Positions 1 through 8,750 of a stretch of 64,000 nt of DNA are shown one piece after another. A program made the translations under genes and the position numbers. The notes beneath the pieces are model-generated. The model was not told the origin of the DNA, did not search any database, and saw only the letters and a program-made list of their open reading frames with translations. Source of the DNA: JAHEDH01 sp963745865. GTDB lineage: Bacteria; Actinomycetota; Acidimicrobiia; Spongiisociales; ZC4RG35. Within the stretch, counting starts at the first letter, position 1. Every line of letters starts with the position of its first letter. Where the stretch lies: assembly GCA_963745865.1 (NCBI GenBank), contig CAVUYZ010000005.1, forward strand, positions 144,942-208,941. Reading direction: 5' to 3'.

Positions 1-441
1 GAAGCCGAGATACAGGAGCACGATGATCCCCGTCCATCTCATGGTGCGGGACGCGTAGTCGGCAGCCAGGTAGTTCCGCGGGCCCTGGTATTCGGTCTGT
101 CGGGCCTTGTGGTTCATGACTGTGAGCGCATAGGCGGCGTGGATGTGGAGCAGGAAGGCGACGATCAGCCCGATCCGCAGCAGCCAGAGCGCGACGTGTT
201 CGGGGAGGATCGGGAAGAAGAGCTCTCGCAGCGCCTCGCCGTACAGGTCGATCTCGAACGCTCCCCGCTCGGGCAGGAACCCGATGAAGATCTTGAGGTT
301 TCCGATCATGTGAGCGAACACGAACCCGAGGAGGATGATCCCGGTGAGTGCCATCACCCACTTCTTGCCGACGGCCGATCGATAGAACTCGACCGGCCAT
401 GGAAGTTTCTTCCCCGGCTGGGGGGGTGCGGTCACGGCCAC
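1..441 (-). CDS. sdhC: Succinate dehydrogenase cytochrome b subunit (partial, C-terminus outside window)
   Basis: Membrane anchor of complex II, cytochrome b558 type. It binds haem, passes electrons from the iron-sulfur subunit to quinone, and lies in the inner membrane. The minus-strand translation starts with a GTG at 441 (VAVTAPPQPGKKLPWPVEFY), preceded by AGAGG seven bases upstream. It then shows a membrane segment near residues 30-48 with the family pattern FAHMIGNLKIF, a second around 90-112 containing HIHAAYAL, and the start of a third. Only 147 codons are inside the window. The His residues in FAHM and LLHIHAA fit haem-ligand positions of the family. It is transcribed away from the WhiB-like gene. 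The assignment rests on my reading of the translated edge sequence and is fairly secure. Confidence 0.85.
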   Translation of the reverse strand, partial: MAVTAPPQPGKKLPWPVEFYRSAVGKKWVMALTGIILLGFVFAHMIGNLKIFIGFLPERGAFEIDLYGEALRELFFPILPEHVALWLLRIGLIVAFLLHIHAAYALTVMNHKARQTEYQGPRNYLAADYASRTMRWTGIIVLLYLGF

Positions 442-595
442 GCAGTTACCTCTCGCTCTCGGACGGCCAATTATCGCGCCGTCGATCCTGTTTCCCGTAC
501 TCGACGTCGGGGTTTCCCCATTTCGACGGACTCACCCAGCCCGCGATAGGGCCGTTGGTCCTCGATTCGTCGAGTAGCAACACCGTACTTCGGGG

Positions 596-624
596 TTGAC
601 GCCGCGCGCGTGCTCTGCCATGAT
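596..624 (+). promoter_or_regulatory. Sigma70-like promoter of the whiB-like gene
   Basis: TTGACG at 596-601 and CATGAT at 619-624 are separated by 17 bases. This is 5/6 and 4/6 agreement with the consensus -35 and -10. The inferred start of transcription is near 631, about 30 bases before the whiB-like start codon. Assigned by pattern only. Confidence 0.5.
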
Positions 625-661
625 CACAATGGTGTAATTACAACGATGGAAGGGCGCACCA

Positions 662-937
662 ATGCAGAGCAAGCTCATCGAAGCGCTGGCGGTGGATCGG
701 CTCTCCTGGCAGGACTTCGCCAACTGTCGCGGCGCGGACGCCGACCTCTTCTTCCCCGAGCGTGGTGCGTCCACCCGCCGGGCAAAATCGATCTGCTCGG
801 CGTGCGACGTGAAAATCGACTGCCTCGAATATGCGCTCGACAACGGCGAGAAGTTCGGAATCTGGGGAGGCATGTCGGAACGAGAGCGTCGCCGAGTGCG
901 CCGCGAACGAATGATCTCAGCCCGCCGAGCGTCCTAA
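662..937 (+). CDS. WhiB-family iron-sulfur transcription regulator
   Basis: Small actinobacterial regulator that binds a [4Fe-4S] cluster and partners with sigma factors to control transcription. The 91-residue protein has the four family cysteines at 22, 45, 48 and 54 (CxxC and CxxxxxC spacing), the GIWGG turn at 66-70 and a basic C-terminal tail (ERERRRVRRER) for DNA contact. The start ATG is preceded by GGAAGG about ten bases upstream, and a promoter-like pair lies at 596-624. It is divergent from sdhC. The WhiB subtype cannot be told from the sequence alone. Confidence 0.95.
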   Translation: MQSKLIEALAVDRLSWQDFANCRGADADLFFPERGASTRRAKSICSACDVKIDCLEYALDNGEKFGIWGGMSERERRRVRRERMISARRAS

Positions 938-992
938 CCGACCGATTCATCCCGGCCGGTACACTCTGGTCGTACCCAGGGAAAGGTCAACG

Positions 993-1946
993 TTGGAACT
1001 CGGAATTCCTCTTCTGCTCGTCGCGATCGTCCTGTTCGGGGTCGGCATGTACCTGCGGAGGGCCCGCGAGGCCGACCCGCGTCGGGCCGAGGCCCAGGCC
1101 TCGAAGCGCTCGCGGAGAGGCGTGCCCGAGCCGGCCGAGCCTGAACTCGATCTGTCTGGTCCGCGTCCGCAGGTCGTCGGTGTCGAGATCGATGGTCCGA
1201 AGGCGATCGTCACCTTCGACGTCCCGATGCCGGACAGCGATGACGAGATCCTCGCCGAGCTCCTGGTCGCCGAGGCGGTCGAGGTGCTCCGCGAACGGCG
1301 CCACACAACTCCGATCTCAACGGTCGAGACCGTCATCGCATATGCAGGCCGGCCGTTTCCGTCCGAGGTCGGCAGAACCAACTTCCCCAGCCCGGGCGAG
1401 CTCCCCCCGCCATCGGATGCCCCCTCGATCCTGAGCCTCTCGACCATCGCCGCAGACCCATTGTCCGCCGAGTTCGAGGGCGGGCCGGACGGGCCGGTCG
1501 GGACAGAATCGTCATCACGCGGCGACACGCTCGGGCCGATTGCAGCCGAGCTCAGGTTGCCGAAGGCGATCCAGACGGGACTGAGGGCGCAGGGGATCGA
1601 TCCGGCGACGATGACGTCGGTCGACCTCGTCACCGGGACCCTGACCCTCGTGGGTTACAGCGTGACCGAGGGGCCCGTCGACGGAACCTGGTTCGCAGAG
1701 AAGGGCGGAACGCGGACATTCATCCGTGAGGTCGCGCACAACGAGGACGACTACCCGGAGCTGGAGGACTCGGCCATCAACAGCTTCCTCTTCGAGTTCC
1801 AGTCTTCGGGCGCCGAACGCGGGCTTCTCGTGACCGACAAGTTCGCACCGTTCAGCGTTTACGACAAAGAGCGTCGCGAGCCACGTGTCCGGTTCCTGAG
1901 TCGAGAACGTCTGCAGAAGGTCGTCGATTCACTGGCTCTCGGCTGA
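993..1946 (+). CDS. Membrane-anchored protein of unknown function
   Basis: A 317-residue protein starting at TTG, with AGGGAAAGG a few bases upstream. Residues 2-20 (ELGIPLLLVAIVLFGVGMYL) form one N-terminal membrane segment. A basic stretch follows, so the bulk is probably cytoplasmic. The rest is soluble and mixed alpha/beta in character, with a proline/serine-rich stretch around residues 130-180 separating two parts. The C-terminal part (VDGTWFAEKGGTRTFIREV ... RVRFLSRERLQKVV) looks like a compact domain. I do not recognise the family. It lies upstream of tatA in the same direction with a 67-base gap, so co-expression is possible but not shown. Confidence 0.75.
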   Translation: MELGIPLLLVAIVLFGVGMYLRRAREADPRRAEAQASKRSRRGVPEPAEPELDLSGPRPQVVGVEIDGPKAIVTFDVPMPDSDDEILAELLVAEAVEVLRERRHTTPISTVETVIAYAGRPFPSEVGRTNFPSPGELPPPSDAPSILSLSTIAADPLSAEFEGGPDGPVGTESSSRGDTLGPIAAELRLPKAIQTGLRAQGIDPATMTSVDLVTGTLTLVGYSVTEGPVDGTWFAEKGGTRTFIREVAHNEDDYPELEDSAINSFLFEFQSSGAERGLLVTDKFAPFSVYDKERREPRVRFLSRERLQKVVDSLALG

Positions 1947-2013
1947 CGCGAGTTGCCGGTCCGAGTAGCGCCACATCCCGGTAAGATGACAGTCAACGAA
2001 GGAGTTCCCAACC

Positions 2014-2214
2014 ATGCCAAAAGGTCCTGAACTGATCGTCATCGTTGCGGTGATCATCCTGCTGTTCGGCGCTCGGAGACTGCCAGAGCTGGCGCGCTCA
2101 CTCGGCGCCTCCGCCAAGGAGTTCCGCAAGGGTCTCGATGCCGGCGCCGAGGACGAGACGGTCACGGAGACGTCTGCGGACTCATCCGATACCACCGAGA
2201 ACAAGACCAGCTGA
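2014..2214 (+). CDS. tatA: Twin-arginine translocase subunit TatA
   Basis: Pore-forming or bilayer-thinning component of the Tat system, which exports folded proteins. The 66-residue protein has the family layout: a short periplasmic N-terminus, one membrane helix (residues 6-19, ELIVIVAVIILLFG), the hinge FGARRLPELARSLG, an amphipathic helix (ASAKEFRKGL) and an acidic Ser/Thr-rich tail. GAAGGAG precedes the ATG. Length and motifs fit TatA/E rather than TatB. No tatC is visible in the window. Confidence 0.93.
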   Translation: MPKGPELIVIVAVIILLFGARRLPELARSLGASAKEFRKGLDAGAEDETVTETSADSSDTTENKTS

Positions 2215-2216
2215 CC

Positions 2217-2244
2217 GGACGAGCCGGTGCGATCCGGTTCATCC
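2217..2244. terminator. Possible bidirectional hairpin between tatA and the peroxiredoxin gene
   Basis: An imperfect inverted repeat (GGACGAGCCGG ... CCGGTTCATCC, with two G-U pairs on one strand) spans the convergent stops. There is no T-run. Weak candidate. Confidence 0.3.
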
Positions 2245-2703
2245 CGACAACTGATCGAGTGATCTCGTGTATTCGGCGAAGTCGCGTTCCCTACCGAACG
2301 ATTCGCTGACAACGATGTCGCGTATCACACCGGCCTCATCGATCGTGAAGGTCGACCTCTCTGGAACTCCGATCGTCTCGTTGAAGCACTCATAGGCCCT
2401 CGTGGTTTCGCCGTGCGGCCAGAAGTCAGACAGGATCGGGAACGTGAATCCCTGCTCGGTCGCCCACCGCTTGTTGGTCGAAGTCATGCCACACGTGACC
2501 GCCAGCACCTCCGCATCCCGCGAGGACAGGGCCGTGAGGTTGTCCCGGATCGTGCACAGCTCGCCTTCACAGACCCTGGTGAAGGGCAGCGGAATGAACA
2601 CGAGGAGCCGTCGCCGACCGTTTGAGTCAGCTAGCGAGATCGGCGTGCGATCCTGGTCGGGCAGTGTGAAGTCAGGTGCCGGGTCGCCGGGTTGGAGCGG
2701 CAT
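2239..2703 (-). CDS. Peroxiredoxin (AhpE-like)
   Basis: Thiol peroxidase of the AhpC/TSA superfamily that reduces hydrogen peroxide and organic peroxides. The start is placed at the ATG at 2703 (MPLQPGDPAPDFTL) because AAAGGA sits seven bases upstream and the thioredoxin fold begins there; a longer in-frame start exists at 2739. The active-site motif is PFTRVCEGELC near residues 40-50. The first Cys is peroxidatic and the second, four residues on, matches AhpE-type enzymes. A later WPHGETTRAY stretch is typical of the subgroup. Length is 154 residues, normal for the family. It is convergent with tatA. Confidence 0.9.
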   Translation of the reverse strand: MPLQPGDPAPDFTLPDQDRTPISLADSNGRRRLLVFIPLPFTRVCEGELCTIRDNLTALSSRDAEVLAVTCGMTSTNKRWATEQGFTFPILSDFWPHGETTRAYECFNETIGVPERSTFTIDEAGVIRDIVVSESFGRERDFAEYTRSLDQLSG

Positions 2704-2799
2704 CGGTCGGTCCTTTCGATCAGCGTGAAGCCGAGTCAAGCGGCGTCGCTGCGGTAGCCGGAACCAGTCGCCGATCGGATACTTCGCCGGCGCTCTCCC

Positions 2800-3873
2800 T
2801 CAGGTGGGGTCGATGTCGTCCAGGAGGACCCTGGCGGCCCAGGCAACGGGGTCTTCGATCTCTGCAGCCGACGGGAATCGGCCTTCCTGGGTGAAGATCG
2901 AATTGAGCGACTCCTCGCCAAACCGCCGTTGGGCTTCCTCACAGAACCGATGCCCTGCGGCGATCGATTCGGCCGACGGGAGCATCGGGCCGAGGGCCGA
3001 GGCCGAGACCTCGCCTCCCAGATCCCGCTCGCTGTCCCGGAACGCATCGAGCCGCTCGATATCCGGCAGCAAGTGCGATCCTGCTCCCCGAGTGAGGTGT
3101 TGGCGGTAGGCGGCGGCGAGCCCGAGGAATGCCTGCAACTCGTTCTGGGCGGCCCGGGTCTCCGGGGTGTCGAACATCGAGGCGAGCTTCTCGGGGTCCA
3201 TGGCGGACGGATCGGTCGGATCCACCCCCTGCATCATCTCCATCAGCCCCTGCGGTGCCATCGACATCGTGCCCGCGTACTCGCGGATCAGGCTGATGAG
3301 GTGCTCGCGGGTGAACGGAACCCGGTACATGCCTCGGTGAGCGACCTCGTTCAGGGCGACCCAGAGGCGGACGTTCTTCGGATCGAGGTCGTGAGCGACT
3401 GCAAACCGGTCGATCGTCGGGACGATGAAGGTGACGGGGCCATCGATCGGCGCACCCGCATCGAAGCTCGACATCGCCCATTGGGACAGCGAGCCGACCA
3501 TGGTCCCGACCTGCATACCAATGAGTGCCGGCCCGAGCGGTTTGAGCATCTCGGCGGCAGGACCGGCTCCCTCCAGATCGATCATGTCTGCGAATGGCTC
3601 GGCGATCGCAACGAAGCTCTCGAGGCTGCGGTCCGCCCATTCCCGTCCGTCGACCGGCAGCACATCTGAAGCAGCGTCGATGGGGAAGGGGGCGGTCTCG
3701 GCGAGACGGAACTCTGCGAGGCGGGTCAGTTCGCGGAACTCCTCGGCAGCCCATGGCTCGACCGGCTGGCGCTCGCCGGCCAGGTGATGGGCGACTTCGG
3801 CGGCGAGTTTGAGGTTGACGTCGCCTGGCTGGTTGAAGAGCTCGAAGAGCCTCGAGAAGATGTCGTCACTCAT
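2800..3873 (-). CDS. Zinc-metalloprotease-like protein (DUF2342/TIGR03624 type), zinc site altered
   Basis: A 357-residue protein of the actinobacterial 'zinc-dependent metalloprotease' family, related to a protein linked to F420 genes. The fold hallmarks are present: an N-terminal helical region, MVGSLSQWAMSSFD in the middle, a helix VRLWVALNEVAHRGMY, and a C-terminal helical half. The HExxH-type motif reads NEVAH (N175-H179), so the first zinc-binding His is replaced by Asn and catalysis is doubtful. The start is at the ATG at 3873 (MSDDIFSRLF); the longer open frame further upstream is antisense to the acyl-CoA synthetase and rejected. It is downstream of moaE on the same strand with a 49-base gap. 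Confidence 0.75.
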   Translation of the reverse strand: MSDDIFSRLFELFNQPGDVNLKLAAEVAHHLAGERQPVEPWAAEEFRELTRLAEFRLAETAPFPIDAASDVLPVDGREWADRSLESFVAIAEPFADMIDLEGAGPAAEMLKPLGPALIGMQVGTMVGSLSQWAMSSFDAGAPIDGPVTFIVPTIDRFAVAHDLDPKNVRLWVALNEVAHRGMYRVPFTREHLISLIREYAGTMSMAPQGLMEMMQGVDPTDPSAMDPEKLASMFDTPETRAAQNELQAFLGLAAAYRQHLTRGAGSHLLPDIERLDAFRDSERDLGGEVSASALGPMLPSAESIAAGHRFCEEAQRRFGEESLNSIFTQEGRFPSAAEIEDPVAWAARVLLDDIDPT

Positions 3874-3922
3874 GTCGCGCCCAAGCCTATGCCGCGTCGC
3901 GAGTTGCGGCGGTGGGCCCCGG

Positions 3923-4354
3923 TCACGCACCCTCGATCCACTCCTCGCCACCCGGCCAGTTCTCCTGCTTCCAGATGGGTGCGCGGTTCTTGAGCTCGTC
4001 GATGAGGTAACGAGCGGCTTCGAAAGCGTCACCGCGATGCGCGGTCGAAACCGCAACTGCCACCGACGTCGCTGCCAGGTCGACTCGACCCACCCGGTGC
4101 TCGACCACTGCCGACAGGATCGGCCATCTGCTCGCCGCCTCGTCGACGATCTCGCGGATGCGAGCCTCGACGTGTTCGGTGTACGCCTCGTAGACGAGAT
4201 GGGTGACACCATCGCGTCCGGCGGAGTGGTCACGAACGGTTCCGAGGAACAGCGCGGTCGCTCCGGAATCCGGTCGCCCCACCTCGTCGAGCAGCGCTGC
4301 TGCGTCAATCGTCTCATCGCGGATTGCGACCCTGAGATGTCGGTCCCGATCCAT
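3923..4354 (-). CDS. moaE: Molybdopterin synthase catalytic subunit
   Basis: Large subunit of molybdopterin synthase. With MoaD it inserts sulfur into precursor Z to form molybdopterin in the cytoplasm. The 143-residue protein shows the family blocks ATALFLGTVRDHSAGRD, LVYEAYTEHVE, HRVGRVDLA, STAHRGDAFEA and LIDELKNRAPIWKQE. The two lysines in the last block match the active-site lysines. The start is chosen at the ATG at 4354 (MDRDRHLRVAIRDE); the 42-residue in-frame extension is not conserved-looking. No moaD or other moa genes are in the window. Confidence 0.9.
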   Translation of the reverse strand: MDRDRHLRVAIRDETIDAAALLDEVGRPDSGATALFLGTVRDHSAGRDGVTHLVYEAYTEHVEARIREIVDEAASRWPILSAVVEHRVGRVDLAATSVAVAVSTAHRGDAFEAARYLIDELKNRAPIWKQENWPGGEEWIEGA

Positions 4355-4482
4355 GTCGAGATGGTATCGAATCGGCCGACTATCACTCTGCTTGGGGCGC
4401 CCGACGCAAATATCCGGAATCCAGGGGTGGCTGCAGATCCGTTCGTATAGCCTTTCGCACCAGACGTGGAGGAGGGACACGT

Positions 4483-6361
4483 GTGACCACGACGATGGAT
4501 CGGTCTACAGCGCCGAACGCCAGTACCGGATTCCACACCGTCGCCTCGTATGTGCGCGACAGGGCGCGGGACATGCCGAGTGGGGTCGCCATGCGCGAGA
4601 AGGACCTCGGGATCTGGCAGGAGATCACGTGGGCAGACCTCTGGGAGTCCATCGTCGACGCCGCCCACGGACTCATTGCCCTCGGAGTCGAGGTCGGAGA
4701 CCGTGTGAGTATCCATTCTGAGGACCGGCCCGAGTGGGTGATCCTCGACATCGCCACCGTTGCCGTCCAGGGGACCACCGTCGGCCTCTATCCCACCAAC
4801 CCGGCTGCAGAGGTCGAATACCTGCTCGCCGACTCGGGATCGAAGGTCCACCTCGCCGAGGATCAGGAGCAGTCCGACAAGGTGCTGGAGGTGATCGAGC
4901 GACTTCCGGCGCTCGAGAAGATCATCCACGTCGAGCCACGCGGCTTCCGAGAGGTTCGCGATGACGATCGGTTCGTCTTCTGGGACGACTTCCTCGAGAT
5001 CGGTCGCCGGCATCGGGCAGGCGAACCCGGATGCCCTCGCCGGGCGCATGGACCGGGCTGCTGCCGAGGACATCATCACGCTCGTCTACACGTCGGGAAC
5101 CACCGGCCCGCCCAAGGGGGCGATGCTGACGAACGAGAACTTTGCGTTCTGTATCGAGACGGTGGTTCTGGCCGACGGTCGGCTCCCCGGCAACGTGAAG
5201 CCCGGGCCGAACGACCAGATCCTCACGTACCTTCCGCTGTGCCACATCGCCGAGCGGATCTTCTCCACATGGTCGATGGCGTCTACCGGCGCGGTGCTGA
5301 ACTTCGCCGAGTCGATCGAGACCGTTCAGGAGAATCTCCGTGAGATCCAGCCGACGCTCTTCTTTGCCGTCCCGCGTATCTGGGAGAAACTGCACGCCGG
5401 CATCCTGATCCGTGGGAAGGACGCCACGCTCTTCAAGCGCCTATGGCTCGGGTTCTCGATGCGGTTGGCCCAGAAGATCGGTGAGGAGCGGGTCGCCAAC
5501 GGGGGAAGCCACACCCCACTCAGCCGGGTGTTGTACGCGATCGGGTACCCGCTCGTATTCCGGGCACTACGGGAGCGAATCGGACTGCGGTTCTGTCGGT
5601 GGGCGGGCACGGGTGCGGCGCCGATCGCCCCGGAGGTGATTCAGTTCTTTCACGGAATCGGGCTCAACGTGTACGAGCTGTACGGGATGACCGAGAACGC
5701 CGCAGTCGCCACCTACAGCCCGATCGGCAACATGAAACTCGGCTGCGTGGGAGTGCCGTACCCAGGGATCGAGGTGAAGTTGGATCCCGAGAGCGGCGAG
5801 ATCCTCACGAAGCATCCCGGTGTGTTCTCGGGCTATTGGAAGAAGCCGGAGAAGACGGCCGAGACGTTCACCGAAGACGGATTTCTCAAGACGGGCGACG
5901 TCGGGGAGTGGGTCGATGGGACCCACCTGAAGATCGTCGACCGCATGAAGGACATCATCATCACCAGTGGCGGAAAGAACATCTCGCCATCGGAGATCGA
6001 GAACAGCCTGAAGACGTCTCCTTACGTGAAAGAGGCGATGGTCATCGGCGAGAGGCGGAAGTTCATCGCTGCGCTGATCGGCATCGAGATGGACACCGTC
6101 GGCGACTGGGCAACACGCCGGGGCATCCCGTACACGACGTATCGGGATCTCACCGAGAAGTCGGAGGTCCACGAGCTGATCCAGGCCGTCGTCGACACGA
6201 CGAACGAGAAGTTCGCTCGAGTCGAGAACGTGCGCAAGTGGCGCATGATCCCCAAGGAGCTCGACCACGAGGACGGGGAGCTGACGGCGACACAGAAGCT
6301 CAAGCGTGCATCGATGGCCGACATGTTCGACGCTCTGATCGAAGAGATGTACACCACGTGA
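4483..6361 (+). CDS. Long-chain acyl-CoA synthetase (AMP-forming), one frameshift
   Basis: Activates a fatty or other carboxylic acid with ATP and CoA. The GTG start at 4483 follows GGAGG. The first part (4483 to about 5025) covers the N-terminal domain (WQEITWADLWESIVDAAHGL, YPTNPAAEVEYLLADSG). The frame then shifts by one base between about 5015 and 5030. The second part has the P-loop YTSGTTGPPKGAML, LPLCHIAERI, YGMTE, TGDVGEW, DIIITSGGKNISPSEIE and a C-terminal Lys region (TATQKLKR). Joined length is about 625 residues, normal for FadD15-type enzymes. The stop overlaps livH (GTGA). Adjacency suggests it activates the acid imported by that transporter, or a derivative of it; this is inference. 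Confidence 0.85.
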
Positions 6362-7383
6362 GCTTTCCGCTTGCGGTTCTCGCTCAATCGGCGGAGATCG
6401 TGCCGTCCGCGTTCTGGAGGATGGTCGTCAACGGGGTGAGCCTCGGTGCGATCTATGCGGTGCTGGCCATGGGTTTCGTGATCATCTTCAAGTCGACCCA
6501 GGTCTTCAATCTCGCCACCGGGGCGATCGCGGCGCTCGGCGCGTTCTTGGTCTCCTCGGCAGCCACCATCGTGAACATCCCGGGACGGTGGATGGAGGGT
6601 GCGCCCACCTGGCTGCAGTGGGGGCTGTCGGTCGTCTTTGCTCTCCTCGTCACAGCGGGTCTGGCGATGTTGATGGAGCGACTGTTCCTCCGCCCGATGG
6701 TTGGCGAAGCACTGATCCTGCTCGCGGTCGTGACGCTCGGGGCAGACGTCCTCATCAGGACGATCACCAATGACTTCATCGGTCTCAGCGCCCGTCCGAT
6801 GGCGGATCCGTTCGGAATCAGCCAACTCGGGATCGGATGCGCCAGTGACGGCTTCGTGCCGAGCGTCGATCTGATCGACGTCTGCTCGGTTCGGATTCCT
6901 CACACGACCATCTTCCAGGTCGTGCTCACGTCGCTGCTGGTCGCAGCGGTTGCGCTCTTCTTCAGATCAAAGACCGGCGTAGCGATGCGGGCCACCGCAT
7001 TCGATCAGGAGGCGGCACGCGCCCAAGGCATCAGCGTCGCACGGATCTTCGCGCTCTCATTCGCCATCGGGGCCGTTCTCGCCGCGGTCGGGGGAATGTT
7101 CATCTCGATGTTCCCTCGCCGGCCGAGCGGGGTCGACAACCTGACCGCCTTCTTCGCGTTCCGGGCTTTTCCGGCGGTAATCCTCGGCGGTCTCGACTCG
7201 GTGTTCGGTGCCCTCGTCGGGGGACTCGTCATCGGGATGGCCGAATCTGCGGCGAGCAGCTACGTCACCTTCAGCTTTCTCGGCACCGGATTCGGTGGCG
7301 TCATGCCCTATGTGGTGATGCTGTTGGTGCTGCTGGTCCGGCCGTATGGGCTGTTCGGGACCGAGGAGATCCGACGCGTATGA
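6358..7383 (+). CDS. livH: Branched-chain-type ABC transporter permease LivH
   Basis: First inner-membrane subunit of a LivHMKFG-type importer for amino acids, amides or aliphatic/aromatic acids. The GTG start at 6358 overlaps the stop of the acyl-CoA synthetase, indicating translational coupling. The 341-residue protein has about eight hydrophobic segments, the N-terminal signature VNGVSLGAIYAVLAMGFVII, the cytoplasmic loop KTGVAMRATAFDQEAARAQG that contacts the ATPases, and the C-terminal RPYGLFG. The permease type is clear; the substrate cannot be told from sequence. Confidence 0.92.
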   Translation: MSFPLAVLAQSAEIVPSAFWRMVVNGVSLGAIYAVLAMGFVIIFKSTQVFNLATGAIAALGAFLVSSAATIVNIPGRWMEGAPTWLQWGLSVVFALLVTAGLAMLMERLFLRPMVGEALILLAVVTLGADVLIRTITNDFIGLSARPMADPFGISQLGIGCASDGFVPSVDLIDVCSVRIPHTTIFQVVLTSLLVAAVALFFRSKTGVAMRATAFDQEAARAQGISVARIFALSFAIGAVLAAVGGMFISMFPRRPSGVDNLTAFFAFRAFPAVILGGLDSVFGALVGGLVIGMAESAASSYVTFSFLGTGFGGVMPYVVMLLVLLVRPYGLFGTEEIRRV

Positions 7384-7435
7384 GGACCTACGGCATCTCT
7401 TCGATGGGCTGCAGGACCTTCGTGGGAGGTCACTC

Positions 7436-8674
7436 GTGAGAGGTCGCCCACTGCTGTTCTCCAGCTACGAGGCCGATCAGGCGCTCCTCAACTCGACCAC
7501 CAAGCGGGTGTTCGCCCTCGCATTCCTGGTGTTCCTGGCGCTCATCCCTTTCGGCGTTCTTCCCGGCTTCGGGTTCTTGGCGGACGACAGCTGGCTGAGG
7601 ATCCTCTCGAACGTCGCGATCTTCGCAATCGGGGGCCTAGGAATGAACATCCTGTTCGGCCTGGCAGGTCAGGTGTCGCTCGGTCACGCCTTCTTCATGG
7701 GAGTGGGTGCCTACGTGGCGGCCGTTCTCGGCGCAGACCCCGCCGGCCGCTACTTCGGGTTGGGTCTGCCGATCTGGATCTGGCTTCCGGCCGCGGGAGT
7801 CGTCGCCGCGTTGGTCGGCGTTGCCATCGGCCCCACCGCCGTGAGGGTGCGGGGCCTGTATCTCGCGGTCGTGACGTTGGGGCTGGTCTTCATCGGCGAT
7901 TACGCCTTCCGCAATCTCGACACGATCACCGGTGGATCGGAACTCGGGCGGACGTTCCCGCCGCTGGATTTTCGCCTCTGGAAGGAAGAGACGCCGCTCA
8001 TCAGCGTGTCCACGGATGGATCCTGGTTGGGGGTGGATCTCACCTCGGAGGCCAAGACCTACTTTGCGTTGCTCGTCCTGGCGATCATGTTCGTGGTGTT
8101 CGCAAAGAACTTCCAGCGCACCCGGGTCGGTCGCGCCTTCATGTCCATCAGGGACCGGGACGTCGCGGCCGAGATCATGGGCGTCGACGAAGTCCGCTAC
8201 AAGCTGCTGGCATTCGGTATCTCTTCGTTCTTCGCCGGGGTGTCCGGAGCACTGCTGGCGTCGTTCGTCGGTTCGGTGATCCCCGAGCGATGGGACCTGT
8301 TCCTCTCGGTCGAGTTCATCGCGATCGTGCTGATCGGTGGAGCGGGAACGGTCACCGGGACGTTGCTGGGAGCAGCGTTCGTGACCATCTTGCCGAGAGT
8401 CGTCCAGGAGTTCACCCAATGGGTCCAGGGAATCGTCGATGCAGCCGACAGCCCGATGGCCACGGTGCTCGACCTGGTGGTGGCCACCGACTCGACCGAT
8501 TTCGGCCTCGTGAACACCCTTCCGGGAGTCGGGCCGGGCCTGTCGGTGTTTCAGCTCAACCAGGTCATCTATGGGCTACTGATCATCGGGTTCCTGATCT
8601 TCGAGCCGTTGGGGCTCTATGGCATCTGGATCCGGATCAGGAACTACTGGAAGGGCTGGCCATTCACATATTGA
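7436..8674 (+). CDS. livM: Branched-chain-type ABC transporter permease LivM
   Basis: Second membrane subunit of the importer. The GTG at 7436 is chosen because GGGAGG lies six bases before it; the open frame extends upstream over livH. The 412-residue protein has about nine or ten membrane segments, GMNILFGLAGQVSLGHAFFM and RVRGLYLAVVTLGL as family signatures, the ATPase-contact loop RTRVGRAFMSIRDRDVAAEI, and the terminal EPLGLYGIWIRI. It lies 52 bases after livH in one operon. Confidence 0.92.
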   Translation: MRGRPLLFSSYEADQALLNSTTKRVFALAFLVFLALIPFGVLPGFGFLADDSWLRILSNVAIFAIGGLGMNILFGLAGQVSLGHAFFMGVGAYVAAVLGADPAGRYFGLGLPIWIWLPAAGVVAALVGVAIGPTAVRVRGLYLAVVTLGLVFIGDYAFRNLDTITGGSELGRTFPPLDFRLWKEETPLISVSTDGSWLGVDLTSEAKTYFALLVLAIMFVVFAKNFQRTRVGRAFMSIRDRDVAAEIMGVDEVRYKLLAFGISSFFAGVSGALLASFVGSVIPERWDLFLSVEFIAIVLIGGAGTVTGTLLGAAFVTILPRVVQEFTQWVQGIVDAADSPMATVLDLVVATDSTDFGLVNTLPGVGPGLSVFQLNQVIYGLLIIGFLIFEPLGLYGIWIRIRNYWKGWPFTY

Positions 8675-8750
8675 GGTTTCGTTCCGGCGGAGACGTACGG
8701 AACGGCAGACGACCGGGAATCCCGGCCGTCACGGAGGAAAGGGAAGAGAT

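Noticed and set aside
3874..5079. Leftward extension of the metalloprotease-like ORF (759 codons in total)
   Set aside because: It lies antisense to moaE's spacing and the acyl-CoA synthetase. The family homology and a sensible start begin at 3873.
5599..6357. Upstream extension of the livH open frame
   Set aside because: It is a shadow of the acyl-CoA synthetase (Arg/His-rich, no motif). The GTG at 6358 fits both overlap and homology.
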